The position numbers were made by a program, and so were the translations under genes. From Streblospio benedicti (Eukaryota > Annelida > Polychaeta > Spionida > Spionidae): a DNA stretch of 64,000 bases. The stretch covers positions 8,842,569-8,906,568 of the forward strand of contig CM032669.1 of NCBI GenBank assembly GCA_019095985.1, given 5' to 3'. This document shows positions 11,846-25,600 of this stretch, in pieces. A model generated the notes under the pieces. That model was not told where the DNA came from. It searched no databases and saw only the letters and a list, made by a program, of their open reading frames with translations. Each line of letters opens with the position of its first letter. The stretch's first letter is position 1.

Positions 11846-14800
11846 GTGGGGGGGTGATAGGCCTACATAGTTCAGTTATTTTTGCCAATATCTGCTTTTT
11901 GAAGCACACCGAGGTCTGATTAGTACTCAGAGCGGTGTTAACTCCACCTTTAGGTACTGTTACATGACGCACAGCCATGATTAGAAGCCGCCACATCCTC
12001 CTGTGGCTATTGTGATGAGACTTTCCAATCACTGGCCAAATCACAGCACTCTACACGTCCCTGTACGTATGCCGCTGCTAATGAAGTCATTACGCCCTGG
12101 TAAACAACGCCAGCTCAATACGCCCAGGCTATAATTAGCGTCCAGTCCGGATAACCATCCATCTTGGCCGAGAGCCGGGCACAGACCCGCGGGTGCTGCA
12201 TCAATGGAGATAAACATCCGTCAGTGGGTGCGTCCAACAGGCAAGGGGCGCATAGGCAGATCCAGGGGGCGCAGGGGGCGCACGCACCCCCCCTTTCCAA
12301 CCGAAATACTTCATTTTCATAGGGTTTTTCATGATTTTTTTTATTTTTTTTTTATTTGAATCACTTTCTACAATTAAAAACAAAACATTATTAGCACTAT
12401 GAAATTAAAACAAAACATACAGTAAGTGCACTCATTTCGTTATCATTTTAGTAAAGAGAATACATTATTTATACAAAAAAGTAATATTTTCATGTCTAAA
12501 TTTCTTACAATCATAAAATATGATGACAAATATTTCTTAATGCTGGCTACTATATTTTCTGTTCTTAAAACCTTTTTGTAGAATTTACAATTGGAATTTT
12601 CTTTGAAAATAGCAAATGCAATGATTGGTGAAATAAAATTATGTGCAAATATCTTATCTGTAACTGTGTACTCTATATAACCACATACAATTGTCAATGA
12701 AATCCCTTAAGTAGTGCGCACGTCCCCCCCCCCCTTTCCTTAAGTGCGACCCCCCCCCCCTTTCCAAAAACCTGGATCTGCCATTGAAATGGACAGGGGC
12801 CTGAAAACAAGGGGTTTCTCCGCAATATTATGAGCTGAGCCTTGGTGAGCGCTCTCAGCTGCTACTCACTAATACACTGATCAGCAGCCGGAAGTGGCCA
12901 GCCTAAGATCCTCGCAGCCACAAGCTATGAATAGACGCGTCCCTTATGGTTCCATCTATATATATTGTACTGGTAGGTGTGACCATTCAACAGAGTTCCA
13001 ATAGGTGATTAGCAAGAGCCGTGAGATTTAATTAGCTCATACTTTGAGGGCTATGCATGCTTTCAAAATCATTTTGTTCAGTGTGTGTGGGGTGGTCTTC
13101 AGGGGGTGTGGGGGTTGGGGTGGGTCTTCAATAGGTTGGTTGGGTATGGACGTGCCATATAGGAGTACCAATAGGATTGGGGTACCTTTTTGTGAGTCCA
13201 TTATATTTTGGGGTCACAATTTTTTAAAATTCTATATATTTTGTGGTCACATATTTTAATGCAAATATTGACAAATCATTATATTATTATGTACTTGTGT
13301 CCCTGCGAAGCTGCACAAACAAGTTTTATTTCTGTTCCAATAAAAGGCTTCCAAGAATCACATTGCACTTTGTCCAAATAAAACATATGACTATACAACT
13401 TCCTTCATGACGTCAGATGTTTTCCAGTGGCATTTGCATGGCATGTGTTTAATTTATTAGAAAATACCATTTTAGTTGAAAGGCCTAGATTTTCCAATAA
13501 TCAAATATCTCTTTTCACGCTAAATAGAAGATGCCAAGTTGCACTAGTTGTNNNNNNNNNNNNNNNNNNNNNNNNNNNNNNNNNNNNNNNNNNNNNNNNN
13601 NNNNNNNNNNNNNNNNNNNNNNNNNNNNNNNNNNNNNNNNNNNNNNNNNNNGCCGTTTTAAAATATAACATAACGAAATAGTAATGTAATATCGGCTGTC
13701 CTATCCGCGGACACCAACATCATTTTATTGCGTTGCTTCAGAAATTAATTAAAAATATTCACTTTAATTTGAAAGTGCCCAAAATTTAATCACTTTGGTG
13801 TTGTTGCCCCACACCTCTTAGTTGTGTAAAGTTTGAACTAAATCTGCTCATCGGCAAATGCTCCAGCCTGTCAGGAGACATACATAGTTAGAAACGAAAC
13901 GATCACTAGGCTTTTGCTTCACCTGCTGAAGCGACGCAATAACGTTGAGAGAAAGAGAAACCGGTCCCGTCGTCAAATTTGCCATTAAATCTTTTCTTCT
14001 GGTATTGGCGCACCTTGTCAAATTTGAGCATATTTTTAAAATGAAGGGCCAAATGGTTTGATTTCCTTATACTTGAAAATGTTGAGGTCTTCATAATTCT
14101 CTTTAATCATATCACATTCCATATAACAAACGTTTGACCTATATGAAGGGCATAGACCTAGAACTTTCGCTTTTATTCAATAATAGCTGTTTACCCGGCG
14201 TTGCTCGGGTTGAAACCGATTCATTTGGTTTGAAATGTGACATTATAACGACCACCAAGTTGTCCTGATTGTACATACACAATTTGGAGTGTGTACGTCT
14301 TGTGGTTAAAAAGCCTTTTGTGACGCAAAAAATCGCCTCTTCCTTTATATATATATATATATATATATATAGATATTTTCAGTGAAATCATATGGTGTGT
14401 ACATGAGCAATGCATGCTTCAGGCTTTAAGCCAAAGTCGAGTTCATGCTCATGGGACAAAAAAAAACATAGACCCAATTGTTCTATGTAAATCACTGTCC
14501 AGTTCCATATTATGGGGATGTAGACTAAAATCTGCAATTTTGCCAATGTCCAAAGTGAAGGCATTTTCTTGCAATATAATTCCTTTAATGTCAGGGTCGG
14601 GAAAACACTGGGTGGGGGCCTAAGGTTTGTAGGACTCAAAAGTTCGAATTTAGTAGTGCGGGCGGGGAGGTGGGGGTCAAATATTCCAAATGATCGTGTA
14701 TGACATCCTCCTGAAACCAGCATATAGGTTAGCACATGGAAATGGACGTCTGTGTCATAAAACCGAAAAGGACTTTGAGTCTAATTTTTAAAATCTTCCT

Positions 14801-16632
14801 GTGGTTGGGGAGCATCCTTCAGATATACAGATATTCCATACTTATTGATGCTGTCAACAACGAGCTTTCTCTGGGAAATGATGAACCTTTCAGGCTGCAC
14901 CAGTTCTTTTGCGTGAGAACACGCCTCCATGCCCCTCTAGTGGCACTGTATACCAATTATCACTATATATCTACAAGAGCATTATGGCCATTTTCATTCA
15001 AAATCCCCAATAAAAACCCTATATGGGTTTTGGTGGCTGGAGAAGTCTTCTCATGTAATTGGACCTTGCCCCCCTTTCAAAATCCTAGGCCTGACCCCGG
15101 AGCTGGCTACAGTATACGCTTTTGAGTGTCTGTTATAACTATAACTTGAAAAGAACCGCTCATGCATGCCATTGGGGCTAGGTGTGGGGTTTCTTTGAAA
15201 TACCAACCTTAAACCATATAGATTTCATTACAACGTACAAACGAAACGTTCTTTTAATGAGACCCCATCTTATGCCTCCCGCTCAAGTGGTTTACATGAA
15301 ATCCCGTGAAAATACGGCGTCGACACTGTTGACTACAGGTGGTTTCAAATGTATTATATGGGCATACCATGTAGTGCATATGCGCTTGGTGATACACATA
15401 TTGAAACATTCTATAGAATCTACGGAAACACACGAGGCCCATATGATGTCTGCCTGACAGGCATGAACTTGTAAAACTCTGTGTTTTGAAATGTAACCCC
15501 GCTACTTGCAGCGGTTTCCCCATGTCGATGTCCAAGCGGTGGACCACCCTGGAGACGGTGGGGCGCTGCATGTTTCTCTTCTCCGTGGCCTTCTTCATCA
15601 TCGGCGTCCTCATCACTGTGTTCGGCTTCTCCAACACCGGCATCGACCCCTCGCACCAGGTCCCACTACAGGTAGGCGGCAAACTAAAGTGTAGGTTCAT
15701 ATCAGTGGTGTATTGTGACGATATTATGCCTTTTGTATTTCAATGCATAGAATTGATTTATTTCATGCATGAAATAGATTTTTATAAAAACTTCATTCTG
15801 ATTGATGTTTCAGATTTTATAAACATATATCTGTCATCTTTGTCATAAGTGCCGATACCCAGAGTGGAAGACGTCTGCAGAGTACTTTCAAATCAACATG
15901 TTTTATCTTATTAGTATATCATTTCTCTTTTTGGTTCCAAACGATGTACATCACACTGCTTCGAAAATTATCACTAGATTACATTTACGAAAATTTATCT
16001 ATTAGTATTCAAACTTGGTTTCAAACATTTTTACTATTGTCTTTACTCTTCAAACTGACAACATTAGCTATTATTCTTCTTTACTTTCAAACTGACAAGC
16101 GTAGCTATTGCAAACTCTTCAAACATTAACATTGCTTTTACTTTCAAATTTCATCAGACATATATACCGCCAATGAGGCCGATGAACTAACTACGAGTTA
16201 TATGACTGACCTATGAGCTGTGTTTGGCCAGGTGCTGGGTCCGTCGTGCCTCACCATGACCGCCGTCATGTGGGTGGTCGGCTGCATCTTCTCACGGCTC
16301 TGGAACTTGGAGTGGAAGCGCCAGCAGCAGGCGCTGGAGCTCAGGGACAGGGTCCAGGTAGGTCATGCATTCATATAAATCTAATTATCATTTGACTTAG
16401 TCCTTTCCAGATTAGTATGGTACCAATGATAGCGTAATTTTCAATAATGATACACAGGCAAACTAGGACATGGTTTTTGTTTGAGTTTTCAATTTCGATG
16501 CATTACATTTTTATTTACCATACTGTCCATCGGTTCAACTCCTGTAGCCTGCTTGCATCGGAAATTATAGAACGACAATCATGCAATTGATTGAAACAGC
16601 GTTTGATAACTTTGAGTATTGTGCAAAATGAA

Positions 16633-16663
<31 letters not shown>

Positions 16664-19600
16664 CAATCGTAGTTCCTGTTTAAAACCAGCGGGTGGCTAC
16701 AAACAATTGCATTCTGGGGGAAATATAGACAAACAGTATCAGTCACAGAACTTTGGTTGATTGAGACTGCACCACGTGAGTAAAAATTGTTGTAACTATT
16801 TTGAGACACCTTTGACGATCTTACCCAAATATTTCATATGAGACAGCGAAAAATGTTCATGCATATGCAAAACAACCAAGTGCTTGGTTTGTTTGTCTAT
16901 CTATTTCCCATGATTCTTAGTTATACGAAACTGGTGTACGTGTACCGTGTGTTCATTGTTCCATTTGCTCCCGTCTAGCTTCACGCCCTGGCCATGGACA
17001 TCCTCAACAACCCCGTCATCTCTCCAGGCATGCTGCACGACCCACGCATGCGCAGGCAGCTGCTGCTCAAGCTGCGTGCTCAGAGGGCCATTGACCTGAG
17101 GTGAGCACCCTGCTCCTGCTCCTCTTTGATTTCATGTCACTTGCTACAGTGTCTGCACACTATTTCGGTCATGACTGTGATCCCGATGACTGGGATAGGA
17201 TAGGGAATCATCATCACAGTGTACAGATGTCACAGTTTGATACATTGGATGTTTACCCACCCGATCTCAAGCCAGGGCGCAGTCTTGGTGGCAGTAGTGT
17301 GCAGCTGGGACCTCTGATGTCACTGTGTGTATGCTTATTGCCTTGTATTAATAGCCCCAGTTTATTAAATGCTATAATTTGAGGTAGCTGTTTTAGATCC
17401 TGTAATGTGTAGAAACAGAACTTTATCAACAAAGAAACGGGTTATGATTAATATTCTGATAACATGTGCGCGTGAACTTTTTAAATTTTTATGATTATGT
17501 CATTGAGATGAATTGTTTGATTTACAGAGCTCAGAGAGCATATGAATTAAGGTAGCTATCTCTTTTTGCTAATTCCTTCAGCTTATTTTGTTAAAATAGC
17601 AATATGTTGATGTAGTTAGAGTAGTAATGCAAATCCAAAGCTGGCATCAATAACCATTGCTTGCTTTCCCGTGTTTGTAATGCAAAACCTTTTAAACTTT
17701 ACTACATTCCCAAGAGTGCTTATAGACTATAAAATCCAACTCCATGAGGGTGTCTGCTTGTGTCTGGCTTGGTCACGTGATAAGGATATCAGTCTGGTGG
17801 CCCGTTTAGTCTGCTGTGGACTGTGCTCATCACAAAAGAAAACTTTAAACAACAATCTTGTGTTTAAACAGTTTTCAATCGACGTTGACGTGCAATCATG
17901 AACTGTTTTGTTTGTTACAGATGTATTTGGTTCCTTTTTTGTTCGTTATTCATTTTACTTTGTTTCTTTGATTTTCATTTTTGATGTGAAAGTACGTGTA
18001 TCTCGACATTTCCCTAAAGATAATCCTTCTTTTACGTACATTATAGCCTACAATAGAACTAGTATGTGGCATTTATAGTACTTTGTAGTATGTAAGAAGA
18101 TGCCCTTGTATCTTCACCTGGATAGCTTGTTTGGCTCATCAGTGATTTTACATAACATGGATGACCACTCTAGATGTTGCACAATAATTACTGCTATTCT
18201 ATTTGATTTCTTCATTTCACGTAATAATGAATGAAGTAGGGACTGATGTGATTAGGTTTCAAAGAACTCTGCTCAGTATAACGATCCACGGTTGCAATTA
18301 ATAAGCTATAATTATGTTGAATAATCATATAAGAGAATGCGTAAACTACGGTAAACGCGTATTAACTACTATACTGACAAGAGACAGCATCAACATTGCA
18401 AACTACACATTTCTAAAAGCTACATGTTTATGCAGCACATTTATTGCCTACTTCAAAGACAAAGTGAGTCCACGTGAGATGTCTAAATCTGCTTGCATGG
18501 GTTATACGTAGAGACGGCTACATGTCAATTAGTAGACCACTTCCTAGTATAGGAATGTTTTCACATACAACTGTGTTAAGGAAAATATTGGCTTTATACT
18601 CTTTGTAGTAAGAGTTCATCTGGGTGTTTTCAAACTGAATTCACACAAGATCATAGGCACACACGTGTCTTTTACAGAAACTGGCTGCGAAGCATTCTTT
18701 GTTACTCACATTGATTATGGGTGGAGTTCGTTCATGAAAATGCAATAGCTCTGTAGCTGTGGTTAAAATGTATCATAAATGTATGTTCAAACATAAATGT
18801 GAATATTTATAAAATGTGCAGGCTTTAGTGCAGACTTTAGTGTGGGTTTCGTCCTGGTTGTCCATTAGCCATGCTTTGGTACACTTCAGTATCACCAAGT
18901 AAGCCGACTTCATGCTTAAATTTAGTGCTCAGCGGGCATAGGGCAGACAACCCAACTATTCTAGAGTTGGGCCCTTATTCTGTATCTTCGACCAGTCTTT
19001 GCCTTCCCCACGTGGATGCGTCAGGGAGTGGCCCATCCATAAGCACCCCGTCAGTCCATTCGTGAGGTAGATGATCGGTTAGTGTTATTAGAATGCACCC
19101 GTAGACTCTTCCACCGGAGAAGGCGGTTTCGAGCTGCGTGCTACACGCGCTTGTGCTTGCCATCCTCAGGGGAGTCGTATCCATGGACCCGGTAGGATCC
19201 GCCTAATGGTAGGGGCTGACACAGGACTCGTACAGGCAAGCAGTATTAGGAAGTAATTAAATTCAAGGAGAAATCCATGTGTTTAATACCTGTTATCAGT
19301 GATTACCTGAAAAGGCGTCAGGGGTAAAATACCTACACGTTTGGGGCCGTGACCAGGATATCAGGCTTTAGCCCAAGATGATTTCCTTGATATGGAAATA
19401 AACGAGCTTCTGCAAGGCTACGAGGGCCACGAGGGGAACCTGCAGTCCAGAAATCAACTGCTGTAGATCACGGGCAGGGTGCAACATAGGAGTTCACTCG
19501 TTGTCAGAGCCTGCCGGATTTAGATCCGGAAAGCGGATGGTTCAGGGCCGTAGCTACATGAGGCAAGGGAGGCCACTGCCTCCTATGTTTTTTGGGGAGA

Positions 19601-22600
19601 TTTCTTTTTCTTTCTTTTTTTTGTCAAACCCTGAATGAAGCCTAAGTTTGGAATATTCCTAATACAGTTACTTTTCACTGGACACTATGAAAATAAGCCT
19701 ACACTCCATACCTTTCTTTCTGATTGTATTTGTGACTCGCGGAGTGCAATGCGAGCCGAACAAAAAATAGCAGTTGTCTGCGGTACAGCGGACGCGTGTC
19801 CCGGGACGACGGTCCGGAGACCTTCGAACACTCACGCAATATAGTATAGTTAAACGACAATTTTGAGCATTGTAAATACTATAATATTGTTCATAAAACC
19901 GTTCATGGAATACAGATTCTAATACCAAATGCCGAATAAACAGTCATTAGATTGGAATAGATATTAGAATAGATATATCAATAATTGTAATTTTATCAAA
20001 ATGTTGCACATAAAACACAATTTTAGGCTATGTCTCGTACGCCGATATCTGATACTACGAATTAATATTCTATACACAACGGTCCCAAACGTAACGTTTA
20101 CAAAACGTTTAGTAATTAGATCTACACGTAAAAAATATAAGCTTTCTTTTAATGGTGGCACATAAATTTGTTTCGTGGTAAACCTCACTTTTAGCTTTGC
20201 CCCACTTGCCTCCTCGTTTGTTCAGCTTTCACCCCCTCACTTTTTTTTCAAAATAGCTCATGCAGTTCTTGATAATCTTATTCCTAAATCATTATTTTTA
20301 GTGTAATTTAAAATATTGCCAATGTAAAATCAAACAATTCTTACTGTATCATCCATAATAAATTGTCTAGCAATGCTTTATTCTAATGGTTTCAACATTA
20401 TGTTTTGGTTTGATTTTTCTTTTAAATTTCCATACATTAGCAGATTTTATTTGTTTTACAATGTGTACAGTATTTAGTTTAGTACCCCCCCCCCAAAGAA
20501 ACAACATGCTGACCTGAAATGAGCAAAATTCGCCTCCTCGCTTTTCAAACTCTGGCTACGGGCCTGATGGTTGCTCATCCATACCAGTCCGGAACTCCCA
20601 CCTGGAATTGAAAAATGACACCTCCAAGACACTCTGGTCCTTAAGCTGGGAATGAATTGACCGAACACTGAGCCCTCGACTGCCAGCATCAGGACACTTT
20701 GGTCCTTAGAGGAACAAACAAGTACTGGGCTTGGGATTTTGCCACCCTGAAACCATGTAACTTTGTGGCCAGCCACAGGAACACTCGATGTTGAGTAAGT
20801 TGAGCCAGTAGGTGGGGAGATAGGCACCGTGTAACTTTACCATCTACCACTTGAGTAACCACCTTGCACGTCATGTTGTCTGAATGTATAACGCTCTGGC
20901 AGACATCGTATGGGCCTCGTGTGTTTCCGTAGATTCTATAGAATGTTTCATTATTATCATCATGTGTATATGCAATACATAATCTGCCCATATGATACAT
21001 TTGAAACAGCCTGTAGTCAACAGTGTCGACTCCGTATTTTCACGGGATTTAATGTAATCTATGGTTTAATGTTGATATTTCAGAGAAACCCCATAGCTAG
21101 CCCCAATTGCACGCATGAGCGGTTCTTTTCAAGCTTCGTGCCGAACAGGCGTGGCTAGTGGCATTATTTTAAGTGTTGGTGAACGTAGCTCGAATTTGGT
21201 TTACTAAACTATACATTTCTAGGAAACAGTACAAGTGGAACTCACTTTTCTAGCATCTCAGATAAGACTGGTAGGCCCCACTATCATCTTTAGGCAGGTG
21301 TAGTTGAGGGGTAACTCCCATGCAGTCAGGCTTCCAGCCTACAAACGCAAAGACAGTTGTGAAACTTATGAGTGGGCCGTGAGCGTGAACTGAGTGAGTT
21401 CCCAACTTCCCTGTTAGTATTGATTTTGTGTGAGATGTTTTTCTAACCCTACTTTCTTTCAGACCAAGAGTTAGGGATCACTACTTTTTCTTTTCACCTG
21501 AAGCCCATTTCAGATCTCCAGTCCGCCGGTTGTGACTTATTGGAGCCTCTACCGATGGAGATGATCGACATAATAAGAACATCGCATGGATAACACATGG
21601 ATATTCTGCGGGGTGAGTTTTCATTCCACAAGTAAGTCCCGTACAAGCGGACTTCCTTGTAAAGTGAAAACTGGGGGCGCGTGTGACAAAAGTCCTTGTT
21701 AGTGATAGGTCACTGGTGTGCAGCACTCTTAAAAAGACGGTCACAGTAGCTTGCCCTGTATAACTGCGCCAGTTAGGATTAGAACCTCCCACCTTGTCAC
21801 ACTTCAGTAGAGACCAGAACATGATTGGTTCTATAGTCTTTATAGTATAAGTTCGTCTGGATGTTTTCAAACTGAATTACTTTACAATTCACACAAGAGC
21901 CTTTACAGAAACTCTCTGCTTGTTTCTCACATTGATTATGGGTGGAGTTCATTCGTGTAGATGCCAATAATTCTGTAACTGTGGTTAAAACGTGTATTTA
22001 CTATATGTTAAAACAGAAATTGTAAATATTCATAAAATATGCGAGCTTTAGTTCACGCTTTTATGGGTTTTGTGAGGGTTGTCCATTAATATAGAATATA
22101 GATCTACAAGTATGGGTTCTGGCTTGATTTTTGTTAAAGATGCTAGGGTGCAAGTTTGACATTAAATATGTGCGGCCGATGTGGGTGAAAACTTATCACC
22201 CACGCAGGGCTCTGCTGTATATGCATCATGGCATTTTAGTTTAGTGCACATGTATCAATAAGAGCGCAGTCTATTTTTGGATGCATATCTTAATACTGTG
22301 AAGGAATTCTGTCAATTAAGTGCTGTAGCTTATCATCACAGTGTCCCTCACTGCGTAGGCATTTACACCAGAACTCGTATCAAAGACGTGGGAATCAAGT
22401 GGCATCCGGCAATCGGAGCTGCAAATATCGAAATTGAACAACTTTATTACGTGGTCAATCTACAAGCGTACGAATCCATTCAATTATGGCATGGATATCT
22501 TATGAAATTTGAATGAGCGATGACGTCAATAAATTTATATAATACTTGTGGTAAGTTGAGAAACTCCTACAAGGCCTTCAGAAATGGATGTAGCATTTCC

Positions 22601-25600
22601 TATAGGCTGTTGTTCTTCATACATGCGGGTGTCATATCAAACGTGGGTTAGAATCAAACGGCTTCGTCATATTACCAGTCCATTTTAGGGTAGTGCATTT
22701 ACAGTGTTCTCGGAAACGCAAAATGAGACACGAGGTTTACTTCTGGGAAACCCCATAATTTTGGAGACAATAGCGTCTGCCCCACGACGCAATGCACTAA
22801 GGCTGCTGCCTACAAGGGCGTCACTGTACAAATGCCACGTGATGAACGTATGTCTCAAGTTGAAACTCTCAACCCACGGTCAAAATACACATTATTGGTG
22901 AATGAAAGATACCTGAGGCATTCAGGTGGCTTCTCATAGCAACGGTGACGCATTTACAGAGTCGTGTGATTGCCTCCACGCGCCCCGGTGTGCGCCTGGG
23001 CTGAGGAGGATGATGAGAATTTGTCTGGAAGGCAGATTATCCTAGTGTATGGTGCGAGCAGACAGTCACAATGGCTGACATTTGACATTAAAGCACAGCT
23101 CTTGAAAGACGTGCTTATCAACCTGTTTGGGGCGCGATAGGAAATAGCAAGAAAGAGATGGTTTTATATTTGAGTTACGTATATCATCACCATGTGTGTG
23201 GTGCCATCTTGTTTGAAGCAAGGTAGTTGCATGTCCGCTTAAACTATCTTACATCAGACGTATGTGTGTTGTTTGTATTTGCTGCTACTAACTCGTACTT
23301 GTGTTGCAAATAATCACCATTTGCCCAACCATTTGAATCTGTTGTTTTCTGTCCTTTTAGCGCTCCCTATTGTCACACAATTAATTGAAATAAACGCACA
23401 CAATGAGCCAGGTATAAACCTACAGCACTGTAATTCTATCGCCCAATTACGACAATCACAGTGTCAAATCACCGACAAGACATTGAAATATACATGGTGC
23501 ATTTTACCAAGGTCTTAATAATTGCAAAATTATAATGGCAACAATAGTGATATTAACCACTTCAATTTAGCATCATTCCACGATTGTTATGTTGTTACTG
23601 TTGTTATTATAGCCGATGACATCATCACTCAATATTTGTGGAAAAAAACACCTTTTATATAACATGGAGGAAAACACGAGACGTGCGTCCGAATATTGCA
23701 ATAATGATGTGACGGCGGCCAAATGTCAGCAAGTGTCGCCAACCTAGACATTCCCAGAAATCACTTTTACAGCTGGCTTTCTCTCGGCGTCTCGGGCTGT
23801 ATACTGCCGATATACGAGGATGTAAGTGGACCTACAATGGTTCTCTCAGTGCCGCAGACGGCGTATAAAACATGAACATGTTCATAGCTGTTTCATGAGC
23901 ACGTGTTACTCAGCAATGGCTCCATATTACATCCAGCTTCGCACAACTCACGGGTCAATGTAGTATGCATATTAATGGTAACAATGCTCATTATGTGTAA
24001 TTTTCAATGCTTGGTATATCTATTTTGTATTTTAATGATGGTATACGTGAACTAGTAAACGATGGAGCCATAGCAATCTCCAGCAGTTTGTGCATGGGAA
24101 TCATTTAGTGTGTGGCAGTAGCGAATAAATTGGCCATTGGGGCTCTTATAACCTTCTTATGTAATGCATGCATTTCACGTGAAAATATTTTTAGGGTGTC
24201 CCGGATTTTATCAGCATTGTTGCATGTAAATGGGTTTTTTACGGAAAGCACCAAAGCACCAATCACTGCTTGCTTGTTAACCGGTTTACTCCCAAAAGAC
24301 AGTAAAGAAAATGTTGAATTGCTTTTGTTTTAAGTGCAGCACTCTGGAGAAATTGATCAGTAGCAATAAACTACAGGTATTACATAAGAAGGTTAAACAG
24401 CCCCAAAGACCAACCAATGCTTGCTGGTTAACCTAGGGCTAATATTTGGTTTAACATATATATTTATTTAGCAATTGTCCAGAAAGCACATTATATTAAG
24501 GACTTTTGCTATATAAGGGCTTTTTTGCCATATAAGGGCTAAAAATTTTACTCTCAACAGCCAATAGCCAGACGGAACTGACCATTTCAAATGAAAATCA
24601 GGTGTTACATAAGAAAGTTAATTCAATGACCACGCTATGTACTACTGCTACAGACTAAATGGTTTCCATGCACAAACACAGACAATTATTGGGCTGTTGG
24701 AACCATTGTTGGAACCACTTATGACAGCGGTTCCTTTCATTGTACATTATTTGTCGACAGACTGTGATGTAATTTGTTTGATGGTAAACTGGGACGATAG
24801 GTTTGTAATTCAGATCTTTTTTTGCCTTGTATATTCCACTGAATGATAAATTTACATTATTGAATTATAAATTCCCACATGCACACACATTTAATTTTGT
24901 CATGAGTACGAACAAAGTCATGGCTTGTGACAAAATGTTGCAACTCGTGAAAAAGGGCCCCACTTTGAATTACAGCCCGGGGCTTCAACAAACCTTAATC
25001 GTGCTGTGGATAGCATGCAAGTACATTTACATGAATATTCATCGTATGTTTTAATACGTGATATATAAGTGTGTTTCCCAGTGCTTGCAGATACATTTTC
25101 AAACTTCTCTCTCTCTCTCTAAAACATATTTTTAGCAAGCATATTTCTACCATTGATAGATTTAGCTGAGGACAGGGTTTGCAACCCTATATTTCCATTT
25201 GAATACATGTATATTAATTACATGATAACAAAAACCTATAGAAACACAACTTTCAATCCAATTTATAACTTGAGGCAAGCTTACGAACTGGCATCATTAC
25301 TTCTTCCGGAAGGATTATATCACAAAGTACAATGTCTGTGATGACACGGTCCTCTCTGCCCACATAATCACAACTCCATTATAGGGTACGATTCCTTTTA
25401 CAGGAGTGGCTCGTATTACACCGCCCACTGGTGGGTTGCAACAGTTTTTTAAACTTTTATTCTTAGAACCCTACAAATCATACAGATTTAGAAGGATGTG
25501 GGAAAACAATCTGAAATTATATGCTACAATAGTGGTTATGACTATTGTATGTTTGCTTATAACTTTGGATGATGTTGATATTTTTATACTGACTGAAATA

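Noticed and set aside
22277-22516. 79-codon open frame in the long intron
   Set aside because: Composition is not distinct from the flanks and no partner exon fits.
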